This document shows, piece after piece, positions 1 through 5,124 of a stretch of DNA of 5,124 nucleotides (position 1 is the first letter of the stretch; every line of letters begins with the position of its first letter). This DNA is from an uncultured Balneolaceae bacterium (GTDB lineage Bacteria > Bacteroidota > Rhodothermia > Balneolales > Balneolaceae): positions 1 to 5,124 of the forward strand of contig CALJMB010000069.1 in the NCBI GenBank assembly GCA_937982515.1. Direction: 5' to 3'. The notes beneath the pieces were generated by a model. That model had not been told where the DNA came from, searched no databases, and worked only from the letters and a program-made list of their open reading frames with translations. The position numbers and the translations under genes were made by a program.

Positions 1-387
1 TACCTCCATTTTCAGGGAACGTGCGAAGAAGCGCTAAACAACTACAAAGAGATACTTGGTGGAACTGTTGAGATTCAGGAACGATATGATAACCCTGCAA
101 TGAATGCACCGGATGATTATAAAGACAAAGTGCTCCACGCAAGTTTCAGTTTTGGCCAAAACACCATTATGGCCAGCGATGTATTTCCCGGACAATCCGC
201 AGACAAGGGCACGGGCGATGCCTCATTATCCATAAGCGTGGACGATCCCGACCAGGGCAAAAAAATATTTGATGCTCTGGCTGAAGGCGGAAAAGTCGGC
301 ATAGCCTACGAAAAGCAATTTTGGGGCGCGTGGCACGGAAACCTCACCGATCGGTTCGGTGTGCGCTGGATGGTTAACTGCGAGTAA
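1..387 (+). CDS. PhnB-like VOC family protein (glyoxalase/bleomycin-resistance fold), 5'-truncated by the window edge
   Basis: The frame is open from base 1 and gives 128 residues before TAA. It begins YLHFQGTCEEALNNYKEILGG, which I read as the first strand and helix of PhnB-like VOC proteins (family pattern YLxFxGxCEEAxxFYKxxLGG). It ends FGVRWMVNCE, the family's usual C-terminal strand. In between, GQNTIMASDV is the typical middle strand. Only about 6-8 N-terminal residues should be missing, so the real start lies just left of the window. The internal ATG at 100 falls after the first strand and helix and is not the start. VOC proteins are small cytosolic dimers that may be metal-dependent enzymes or resistance-binding proteins. 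The PhnB-like branch has no settled reaction and the name does not imply a role in phosphonate use. It lies in the same direction as the SRPBCC and DoxX genes, a frequent genomic grouping. The family call is firm; the function is unknown. Confidence 0.9.
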   Translation, partial: YLHFQGTCEEALNNYKEILGGTVEIQERYDNPAMNAPDDYKDKVLHASFSFGQNTIMASDVFPGQSADKGTGDASLSISVDDPDQGKKIFDALAEGGKVGIAYEKQFWGAWHGNLTDRFGVRWMVNCE

Positions 388-513
388 GCAAAACGGACTT
401 GCCGTACCATCGATTCCGGTTCATGCTGTCCGCAGCTCTGTCCATATTCCGAGCGCCTTCAGTGGCCCTCCCCCGCAGCAGGCAGTGCTGCTGCATTCTG
501 TCTCGCCTTGTTT

Positions 514-546
514 ACTGATCTGATCACTCCAAGTGATCGGATCAGT
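514..546. repeat. 33-base near-perfect inverted repeat with four GATC sites
   Basis: The left arm ACTGATCTGATCACT (514-528) and right arm AGTGATCGGATCAGT (532-546) are complementary at 14 of 15 positions around the loop CCA. Each arm carries two GATC tetramers five bases apart. No T-run follows on either strand, so it is not a standard intrinsic terminator. It lies 82 bases upstream of the doxX-like start and overlaps the left edge of the apparent SRPBCC remnant. It could be an operator, an mRNA stem-loop in the intergenic part of a VOC-DoxX transcript, or the scar of the rearrangement that removed most of the SRPBCC gene. The sequence does not decide between these. Confidence 0.7.
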
Positions 547-612
547 GAGGGCATGGCCAGTTCACTGGACCGCCTGGAAGAACATCTGACACAAGTCACG
601 ACTGGTAATTAA
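535..612 (+). pseudogene. C-terminal remnant of an SRPBCC/AHSA1-family gene
   Basis: Frame 1 reads DRISEGMASSLDRLEEHL, then TQVTTGN and TAA (610-612). The pattern GMxxSLDRLEEHL is the usual C-terminal helix of AHSA1-type SRPBCC proteins. The intact SRPBCC gene downstream ends its core with the matching EGGQQTLNRLAHFL (its residues 144-157). The frame is open back to the VOC stop at 385-387, but residues read before about 535 do not look like the SRPBCC fold in any plus frame, and there is no plausible upstream start. The N-terminal roughly 120 residues are therefore missing, presumably by deletion. Only 15 bases separate its stop from the DoxX start, as expected if a complete SRPBCC gene once sat in this operon. 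The alternative is a chance 19-codon ORF from the ATG at 553. Moderate confidence, since the match is short. Confidence 0.5.
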
Positions 613-627
613 CACTTTAATACCATT

Positions 628-1005
628 ATGAAAGCTAAGATTCTATCCACCGCAAGCCTGCTTTTTGGATTAATATTCATTAACGCGGGATTAAATAAAT
701 TTTTTAATTATATGCCTGTTCCGGAAGACCTTCCGGAACAGGTTGTAAAAATGTCCACCGCCCTCATGGAGGTCGGCTGGCTGATGCCGCTTGTTGCAAT
801 AGCCGAAATGGCCGGAGGTGTGCTATTTATTACAAAAAAGTACAGAGCTCTTGGTGCAATAATCATTTTCCCTGTTATGGCAGGCATTATTTTAACTCAT
901 ATTCTGGTAGCGCCATCCGGTCTGCCCATAGCTCTTGTGTTACTGGCTATTCTGGTTTGGGTTATAGCTGAGAACCGGGAAAAATATCGGCCAATGTTCA
1001 AGTAA
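628..1005 (+). CDS. DoxX-family integral membrane protein
   Basis: This 125-residue protein is very hydrophobic, with four likely membrane helices at about residues 5-25, 49-68, 74-93 and 98-114. The first helix carries GLIFINAGLNKF (14-25), matching the DoxX signature FxxxGxxKF. A polar loop rich in Pro and Glu follows (30-41), and Glu60 lies within helix 2 (AEMAGG), another family feature. The C-terminus is short and basic. DoxX-like proteins are named after the small subunit of an archaeal terminal quinol oxidase, but most bacterial members of this size have no proven activity; some are tied to thiol or redox stress. The ATG at 628 has no Shine-Dalgarno sequence and sits in an A/T-rich leader 15 bases after the SRPBCC remnant. 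The next gene starts 22 bases downstream, so the two are very likely co-transcribed. Family confident, role unknown. Confidence 0.85.
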   Translation: MKAKILSTASLLFGLIFINAGLNKFFNYMPVPEDLPEQVVKMSTALMEVGWLMPLVAIAEMAGGVLFITKKYRALGAIIIFPVMAGIILTHILVAPSGLPIALVLLAILVWVIAENREKYRPMFK

Positions 1006-1027
1006 CAAAAATAAAAAACAGATATAT

Positions 1028-1564
1028 ATGGCTAAGGCAAACAGTATTAACACCGGTACGACCGACCGGGAAATCCTTCAAACCCGGGAATTCGATGCTC
1101 CGCGGGAACTCGTATTCGAGGCATGGACAGCACCCGAAAAAATCGGCCAGTGGTGGGGACCCAATGGCTTTACCACAACTACGGATAAGATGGAGTTCAA
1201 ACCCAATGGAGATTGGAAGTTTACGATGCATGGACCAGACGGGACGGATTACCCTAACCACATTGTCTATACCCGCATAGAGGAACCGGAATTACTGAAG
1301 TATGACCACTATGGCCACAGAGATGAGGAAGGCGATCCGCCACATTTCAAAGTAACAGTAATCTTTGAAGATCTGGGCGGTAGAACCAGACTAACCATGC
1401 GCATGCTCTTCCCTTCCGCTCAGGCTCGCAATGAAGCCGCTGAATTTGGAGCCATTGAAGGAGGCCAGCAAACTCTGAACCGTCTGGCTCACTTTCTGTC
1501 CAATAATCCTGGCGCCACGTCAAGGGAGGAGTTTCGGATATATAATACAGATCCCATTTCTTGA
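1028..1564 (+). CDS. SRPBCC/AHSA1-like domain protein (START-like fold)
   Basis: This 178-residue cytosolic protein has one SRPBCC domain at about residues 14-158. Diagnostic features are the first strand REFDAPRELVFEAWTAPEKI (20-39), the WWGPNGFT motif (42-49), an antiparallel sheet containing WKFTMHGPDG and LTMRMLFPS, and the C-terminal helix GAIEGGQQTLNRLAHFL (141-157). The fold makes a deep hydrophobic cavity and resembles the C-terminal domain of the Hsp90 activator Aha1. Bacterial stand-alone members usually have no known ligand, and no catalytic residues can be named. About 20 residues follow the last helix (to IYNTDPIS), longer than many relatives, with no recognisable motif. The ATG at 1028 follows an A-rich leader without a Shine-Dalgarno sequence, 22 bases after the DoxX stop, so it is probably the last gene of the VOC-DoxX-SRPBCC group. 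Two hairpins follow, before the convergent eda gene. Confidence 0.9.
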   Translation: MAKANSINTGTTDREILQTREFDAPRELVFEAWTAPEKIGQWWGPNGFTTTTDKMEFKPNGDWKFTMHGPDGTDYPNHIVYTRIEEPELLKYDHYGHRDEEGDPPHFKVTVIFEDLGGRTRLTMRMLFPSAQARNEAAEFGAIEGGQQTLNRLAHFLSNNPGATSREEFRIYNTDPIS

Positions 1565-1579
1565 TGCCGGAATTAATTG

Positions 1580-1599
1580 CCCCGGCTTTTAAGCCGGGG
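1580..1599. repeat. Perfect 9-bp GC-rich hairpin after the SRPBCC gene
   Basis: CCCCGGCTT (1580-1588) and AAGCCGGGG (1591-1599) pair perfectly around a TT loop. The hairpin starts 16 bases after the SRPBCC stop. It is followed by AGAGTC on the plus strand and by CAATTAATT on the minus strand, so no U-tract exists for classical termination in either direction. It may stabilise the 3' end of the plus-strand mRNA or act as a weak or factor-dependent terminator. It could also be half of a two-hairpin repeat of REP type together with 1620-1667. An upstream GCCGG (1566-1570) can pair with 1582-1586 as a competing fold. Confidence 0.7.
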
Positions 1600-1613
1600 A
1601 GAGTCATGAACCA

Positions 1614-1667
1614 TAAAAAGGCAGAGCTTTAGCCCTTTCGCACTGGGTAAAGGGCTGAAGCTCTTCC
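1614..1667 (-). terminator. Rho-independent terminator of the lacI-eda operon
   Basis: Read on the minus strand, a long stem forms between the complements of 1649-1664 and 1623-1638. On the plus strand the arms are AGAGCTTTAGCCCTTT and AAAGGGCTGAAGCTCT. That gives 15 Watson-Crick pairs plus one T/G position that is a C/A mismatch in the minus RNA and a G-U wobble in the plus RNA. The loop is 10 bases. Beyond one mismatch (1622/1665) two more G-C pairs close the stem (1620-1621 with 1666-1667). On the minus strand the stem's final CC is followed at once by TTTTTA, a proper U-tract. It begins 37 bases after the eda stop. The plus strand has no T-run directly after the stem, so the element favours the minus direction. 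Confidence 0.8.
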
Positions 1668-1703
1668 GGTTCAGAGTCTTCCCTTATTTTGTGCCTTCGT
1701 GTT

Positions 1704-2372
1704 TTACTCGTTATACAATCCGGACTGACGGTTAAGATGTGCTGTTTTACCAACTCCGGCTATTTCAACAGATGCCCTGGCTATTTCGGTAATTTTCCTG
1801 AAGTCCTTTTGTTGGACCAGCTTCCCGGGCGTCAGCCACGAACCGCCTGCGGCCAGAACGCTCCTGCACGTGAGATAATCTTTCAGATTCCCGGTATGTA
1901 CTCCACCCATAGGTATGAATTGAACACCCGTGTGGGCATAAGGACCTTCCATGCTCCTGATGAATTCAACACCACCGATCTGTTTTACAGGAAATACTTT
2001 CAGGAGCTTGCAACCCTGCTCCAGCGCCTGCTCTATTTCTGATGGAGTCATAACTCCGGGTATAAACGGAAAATCATGTTTCTGCGCCGTCTGAATAATG
2101 TTCTTGTTAAGGCCGGGAGCCAGCCCGAACCGCGCACCTGCTTCCATAGCATCTGTTATTTGGCCAGGTGAAATAATGGTTCCGGCTCCAACTGTCAATT
2201 CCGGAAATTCTTCTGTTATTTTTTTTATCGAGGCCGCTGCGGCGCCGGTACGGAACGTAACCTCCAGAACGGTTATTCCCCCTTTTAACAACGCCTCGGC
2301 AAGCGAACAAGCCAAATCGGGACTGCTTAATGTAACAGCCGGCAGAACTTTCTGTTTAAAATAGTTTCTCAT
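1704..2372 (-). CDS. eda: KDPG/KHG aldolase (2-dehydro-3-deoxy-phosphogluconate aldolase)
   Basis: This class I aldolase cleaves 2-keto-3-deoxy-6-phosphogluconate to pyruvate and glyceraldehyde-3-phosphate, the last step of the Entner-Doudoroff and uronate routes, in the cytosol. The 222-residue length fits the family. Active-site residues line up with E. coli Eda at a constant offset of eight: Glu37 and Arg41 in LEVTFRT (E45, R49), Thr65 in GAGT (T73), Pro86 in APG (P94), Schiff-base Lys125 in LKVFPV (K133) and Phe127 (F135). The phosphate-binding loop is GGVHTGN, followed by AAGGSWL. The ATG start has no Shine-Dalgarno sequence. It lies 51 bases after the lacI-type gene, with no promoter obvious in the gap, so the two are probably co-transcribed and end at the hairpin 1614-1667. 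A 2-dehydro-3-deoxy-6-phosphogalactonate or KHG specificity cannot be excluded. No kinase or dehydratase partner is in the window. Confidence 0.95.
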   Translation of the reverse strand: MRNYFKQKVLPAVTLSSPDLACSLAEALLKGGITVLEVTFRTGAAAASIKKITEEFPELTVGAGTIISPGQITDAMEAGARFGLAPGLNKNIIQTAQKHDFPFIPGVMTPSEIEQALEQGCKLLKVFPVKQIGGVEFIRSMEGPYAHTGVQFIPMGGVHTGNLKDYLTCRSVLAAGGSWLTPGKLVQQKDFRKITEIARASVEIAGVGKTAHLNRQSGLYNE

Positions 2373-2423
2373 TGCTGATAGATGAACATGGTTTTTTACG
2401 GAAATGCGGCACAGAGCTTTCTA

Positions 2424-3443
2424 TTATGTGCAACCGCATGAATTTCTGATGATAAGTTTCGTAACCACTTCAATATTTTCAATGGGCTCATCAGGATCTT
2501 CGATAACCTTGATAAGCTTTTCCGCGCCTTTTTTTCCCACTTCATAGGCCGGCTGCCGAATGGTCGTCAACGGACACTCCAACAAGCCGGCACGTATATC
2601 GTCAGTAAAACCTACAATCGCTATATCATCAGGAATAGACAACCCGTATTCTTTTATGGCTTCAATGGCGCCAAATGCAGAGGGATCGTTTATTGTAGCA
2701 ACAGCCTGTGGACGGCTACTCTCAGGCAAGTCCAGAAGCTGCTTCATAGCTTCATAGCCTTGTTGTTCCCGGAAACCACCCTCCACAATCAATTTGTCAT
2801 CGACAGGTATATCATGGGCCTCTAAAGCCTCTAAATAACCCCCAAGCCGCTCCTTCCCTACCGCAACTTTCTGTGGGCCGCTGATATAGGCAATTTTCTT
2901 GTATCCATGATCGATTAAGTGCTGGGTAATCTGCCGGGAGCTAGTCCGGTCGTTAACACTTACACAGCTGGCGCCTATATTTTCAATGCACCGGTCAAAA
3001 AATACAACAGGCATTCCTGAATCGATCGTTTGTTTGTAAAAGCTGTAATCTTCTACAGTCTGCGATGTAGAAATCAATATTCCATCCACCCTTTTGGATC
3101 TCAGTGTATTGATGGCAACCTTTTCCCGTTCGAATTGTTCAGCGGCATGGGTGAGAATAAGCTGATAGTTCGTCTTATAGGTAACCTCTTCAATGCCCCG
3201 TACTACTTCAGGAAAAAAGGCGTGAGAGATGGCCGGTATTACAACACCTATGGTGTAGGTTTTGTTTGACACTAAACTCTTTGCTATATGGTTCGGCGTA
3301 TAACCCATGCTCCTGGCTTTTTCCAGGACCCTCTGCTTAGTCTTTGCATCTACATTATCCCTATTATTAAGTGCTCTTGAGACTGTCATGGCTGATACGC
3401 CCAGCGCTTCTGCAATCTGTTTTAAAGTTACTTGAGAACTCAC
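2424..3443 (-). CDS. LacI-family transcriptional repressor, probable sugar-acid (KdgR-like) regulator
   Basis: This 339-residue protein has standard LacI/GalR layout. The helix-turn-helix spans about residues 5-25 (VTLKQIAEALGVSAMTVSRAL). It is followed by the third helix and the hinge helix PNHIAKSLVS (50-59), whose Leu57 is the residue that wedges into the central CG of LacI-type operators. From about residue 62 (YTIGVVIP) runs the two-lobed sugar-binding domain, with late motifs PDDIAIVGFTDD and PLTTIRQPAYEVG. It ends LIIRNSCGCT; a C-terminal RNSC is common in the family and the extra CGCT is unremarkable. The start is GTG. No in-frame ATG lies upstream before a stop, and the family start VTLKxIA would be lost with the next ATG (Met19). 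Adjacency to eda suggests an effector such as 2-keto-3-deoxygluconate or its phosphate, an inference from context only. A promoter with an overlapping operator lies upstream. Confidence 0.9.
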   Translation of the reverse strand: MSSQVTLKQIAEALGVSAMTVSRALNNRDNVDAKTKQRVLEKARSMGYTPNHIAKSLVSNKTYTIGVVIPAISHAFFPEVVRGIEEVTYKTNYQLILTHAAEQFEREKVAINTLRSKRVDGILISTSQTVEDYSFYKQTIDSGMPVVFFDRCIENIGASCVSVNDRTSSRQITQHLIDHGYKKIAYISGPQKVAVGKERLGGYLEALEAHDIPVDDKLIVEGGFREQQGYEAMKQLLDLPESSRPQAVATINDPSAFGAIEAIKEYGLSIPDDIAIVGFTDDIRAGLLECPLTTIRQPAYEVGKKGAEKLIKVIEDPDEPIENIEVVTKLIIRNSCGCT

Positions 3444-3466
3444 GCTAAATGTATTTGTTATAGTTA

Positions 3467-3480
3467 GTTTACCGGTTACA
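3467..3480. promoter_or_regulatory. Putative LacI-family operator (autoregulatory)
   Basis: On the minus strand this reads TGTAACCGGTAAAC. It has the central CG inside the perfect hexamer ACCGGT, and 12 of 14 positions fit the general LacI/CcpA-type pattern TGWNANCGNTNWCA; only the last two bases depart from it. Its first base is the last base of the -10 box of the repressor's own promoter, so bound protein would cover the -10 and start point. This is the classical layout for negative autoregulation. The match is seen; binding by this repressor is inferred. Confidence 0.6.
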
Positions 3481-3509
3481 TTATACTAATAATACACGAT
3501 ATCTGTAAT
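3480..3509 (-). promoter_or_regulatory. Sigma70-like promoter of the lacI-eda operon
   Basis: On the minus strand a perfect TATAAT (3485-3480) is preceded, after 18 bases, by ATTACA (3509-3504), which matches TTGACA at four of six positions. Transcription would start near 3473, about 30 bases before the GTG start. The leader is A/T-rich with no Shine-Dalgarno sequence. The box fits the primary sigma factor of most bacteria better than the Bacteroidetes TAnnTTTG type. Confidence 0.7.
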
Positions 3510-3681
3510 TTTTTATTAACCAGATTGGGGGAAGATTCAGAACCCCATGTCCTTTATCTGCATGAAGCCTATCGCCAATCTCTGCCTTCCGGCTTCTAAA
3601 AGAAAACCCTTACTTTTGGCCTCCATTTTTCGTACCATACGCGGCTCTGTATTTTGGCGATAGCATAAAACCTCCGTCACC

Positions 3682-5052
3682 TTGATTTCCTTTCTGCAAT
3701 CACACAAAAATAATTTCTTTAGAGAGGCGGGAATAACACTCAAAATTGGTATTCCGGTAATCATAGCCCAACTACTGCAAACGTCGATGAGCTTTGTCGA
3801 TACCGTTATGGCCGGAAGTTTGTCGGCGGAAGCGCTTGCGGCTATTGCAGTGGGCGGGGCTATATTCGTTCCCCTGACGATGCTCGCTTCAGGTATTCTC
3901 ATGGCTGTAACCCCCGTTATAGCTCAGTTGCTCGGGGCGCGCAATTTCAAAGAAATGGGCGTCTATGCCCGACAGGGATTGTGGGTGAGTCAGTTGCTGG
4001 CTGTGCCTATCTTCTTTGCACTCAGAAATCTGGGCATAGTTATGGATTTAATGGATGTGGCCCCATCTGTCGTTCCTATTGCCCTGGGTTATCTGGATGC
4101 CATCTCCTGGGGTATTTTTCCTTTACTTGCTTACGTAGCGTTTCGTGCTTTCAATGAAGGGATGGCTGTTACACGACCCGCTATGTATTTTGCATTCCTT
4201 GGTGTGCTGGTTAATATTCCCGGCAATTATATCTTCATGCATGGAGTACTTGGCGCTCCCCGGCTTGGAGCTGTCGGCTGCGGATATGCCTCCGCGATTG
4301 TCAGCTTTATCATGTTTTCAGGAATGCTTGTATTTACCATGGCCCATAAGCCTTATAAAAGATTCCGTATTTTTTCATCCTTTAGAAAACCCGAATGGAG
4401 GTATGTTAGCGAAATACTCAGAATCGGGGTGCCCATCGGCCTGAGCTCTACAATGGAAGTAACTATGTTTGCTGTTGTCAGCCTGCTGATGGGTTCAATG
4501 GGCGCTATAATCTTAGCGGGGCATCAGGTGGCCATAAATTTTGCTGCTATGACGTTCATGGTGCCTTTTGGCCTGTCCATCGCCATTACCGCCCGCGTAG
4601 GTAATGCAGCCGGCAAAGGCCAGATACTTGAAGCCCGCAGACGTGGATTTACAGGTGTTGTACTTGCAACCTTCTTTATGTCTGCTACAGCACTTATTAT
4701 GTACACTGTACCCGATGTAATTACCGGTATCTACACACAAGATACGGCTGTGCGAGAGGTGGCTATCAGCTTACTATACATGGCTGCTATTTTCCAAATA
4801 TCGGATGGGCTGCAGGTAAGCGGATATGGAGCCCTGCGTGGATTGAAAGACACTAAAATTCCTATGTTTGTAAATTTAATCGCTTATTGGGGTGCTGGAC
4901 TTCCGCTGGGATACTATCTCGGCATTGTGCGTGGATTCGGCCCCCAGGGCTTGTGGATGGGGCTTATAGCCGGGCTCACTATTGCTGCTATCCTCCATAA
5001 TTTTCGTTTCTTTTATCAGACCAGAGAGCACGCCGCCATTCCTGCGGAATAA
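3682..5052 (+). CDS. norM: NorM-type MATE multidrug efflux pump
   Basis: This 456-residue inner-membrane antiporter expels cationic drugs and dyes in exchange for Na+ or H+. It shows the expected hydrophobic segments of a 12-helix MATE protein in two homologous halves. Recognisable stretches include FVDTVMAG in helix 1, PAMYFAFLGVLVNIPGNYIF, MEVTMFAVVSLLMG in helix 7, GHQVAINFAAMTFMVPFG in helix 8, and GYGALRGLKDTKIP. Acidic residues Asp40, Glu259 and Asp375 correspond to Asp36, Glu255 and Asp371 of V. cholerae NorM, with identical spacings of 219 and 116 residues. That places it in the NorM branch with an intact cation site. The start is TTG at 3682, directly downstream of an in-frame stop (3661-3663). 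No in-frame ATG occurs before Met36 inside helix 1, and the NorM comparison puts the true N-terminus only four residues from this choice. No Shine-Dalgarno sequence is visible. It is divergent from the lacI-type gene; the drug range is unknown. Confidence 0.93.
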   Translation: MISFLQSHKNNFFREAGITLKIGIPVIIAQLLQTSMSFVDTVMAGSLSAEALAAIAVGGAIFVPLTMLASGILMAVTPVIAQLLGARNFKEMGVYARQGLWVSQLLAVPIFFALRNLGIVMDLMDVAPSVVPIALGYLDAISWGIFPLLAYVAFRAFNEGMAVTRPAMYFAFLGVLVNIPGNYIFMHGVLGAPRLGAVGCGYASAIVSFIMFSGMLVFTMAHKPYKRFRIFSSFRKPEWRYVSEILRIGVPIGLSSTMEVTMFAVVSLLMGSMGAIILAGHQVAINFAAMTFMVPFGLSIAITARVGNAAGKGQILEARRRGFTGVVLATFFMSATALIMYTVPDVITGIYTQDTAVREVAISLLYMAAIFQISDGLQVSGYGALRGLKDTKIPMFVNLIAYWGAGLPLGYYLGIVRGFGPQGLWMGLIAGLTIAAILHNFRFFYQTREHAAIPAE

Positions 5053-5074
5053 AGAGAGAAAATGGTACCATTGG

Positions 5075-5124
5075 TTAGTGGTTATCTGGAACCAGCTCTA
5101 CCCTGCGTACAGAGTCTCCCCTCC
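5075..5124 (-). CDS. Possible 3' end of a convergent gene cut by the window edge
   Basis: The minus strand is open from the window edge and reads RGDSVRRVELVPDNH before TAA (5077-5075). The composition is protein-like and the position, 22 bases beyond the norM stop and facing it, is natural for a convergent neighbour. Fifteen residues are too few to name a family. A competing plus-strand frame starts at ATG 5062 after AGAGAGAA and is also open to the edge, but its peptide (MVPLVSGYLEPAL and on) looks less natural. The 12-base palindrome AATGGTACCATT (5061-5072) lies between the two stops. Low confidence. Confidence 0.25.
   Translation of the reverse strand, partial: RGDSVRRVELVPDNH

Noticed and set aside
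100..387. ATG at 100 as start of a 95-residue gene
   Set aside because: The frame is open to base 1 and the 33 residues before this ATG carry the conserved first strand and helix of the VOC fold, so this is an internal methionine.
388..534. Continuation of the VOC frame without stops to 612, suggesting a VOC-SRPBCC fusion
   Set aside because: TAA at 385-387 clearly ends the VOC protein after its normal C-terminus, and residues 388-534 do not resemble either fold; the open frame is likely chance.
1689..2042. Plus-strand 117-residue ORF opposite eda
   Set aside because: It lies antisense to the aldolase, whose active-site residues are all in place; its composition is not protein-like.
3650..3657. 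TATTTTGG as a Bacteroidetes-type -7 box for norM
   Set aside because: It differs from TAnnTTTG at one position and lacks a convincing -33 TTTG at the usual distance; such A/T-rich matches are common by chance.
3537..3902. Minus-strand 121-residue ORF overlapping the norM start
   Set aside because: Its N-terminal two thirds are antisense to conserved NorM helices. Only the intergenic part is noted separately as a weak observation.
4718..4727. TTACCGGTAT inside norM as a second LacI operator
   Set aside because: It shares only the ACCGGT core, lies far inside a coding region, and lacks the flanking TGTA half.
1..5124. CRISPR array, tRNA/rRNA genes, insertion sequence, defence or secretion cluster
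   Set aside because: I found no spaced direct repeats, cloverleaf with a CCA-type end, transposase or defence-family domains on either strand.

Overview
The window holds an ordinary bacterial chromosomal stretch of moderate GC with six recognisable protein genes, one probable gene remnant, and a well-defined set of control elements. Several starts lack a Shine-Dalgarno motif and sit in A/T-rich leaders. That, together with the flavour of the LacI regulator and the small VOC/SRPBCC/DoxX genes, would fit Bacteroidota or a relative such as Balneolota. There is no rRNA or marker gene, so this placement is a weak inference.

Region by region: (1) 1-1564, plus strand, is a run of small accessory genes. 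It has the 3' part of a PhnB-like VOC (glyoxalase-fold) protein, a 240-base gap that seems to hold the C-terminal remnant of an SRPBCC/AHSA1 protein beside a near-perfect 33-base inverted repeat, a four-helix DoxX-family membrane protein, and an intact SRPBCC/AHSA1 protein. (2) 1565-1703 is a convergent intergenic region with two strong hairpins. The second is followed by a U-tract on the minus strand and ends the opposing operon. (3) 1704-3443, minus strand, is a two-gene unit: a LacI-family repressor (GTG start) followed 51 bases later by KDPG/KHG aldolase (eda). A sigma70-like promoter and a LacI-type operator directly overlapping its -10 box lie in front of the repressor, which suggests autoregulation. 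(4) 3444-3681 is a divergent intergenic region. (5) 3682-5052, plus strand, is a NorM-type MATE efflux pump with a TTG start. Its three cation-site acidic residues are at exactly the spacing known from Vibrio cholerae NorM. (6) The last 50 bases may be the 3' end of a convergent minus-strand gene.

How the genes work together: the repressor-aldolase pair most likely controls and carries out the last step of sugar-acid (2-keto-3-deoxy-6-phosphogluconate) breakdown, with the sugar-acid kinase and upstream enzymes elsewhere. The VOC/SRPBCC/DoxX genes are a commonly co-occurring set of uncertain role. NorM exports cationic drugs and is not clearly linked to its neighbours. I do not see a new defence, mobile or biosynthetic system here. 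The points most worth checking are the LacI operator, the SRPBCC remnant with its inverted repeat, and the hairpin pair at 1580-1667.
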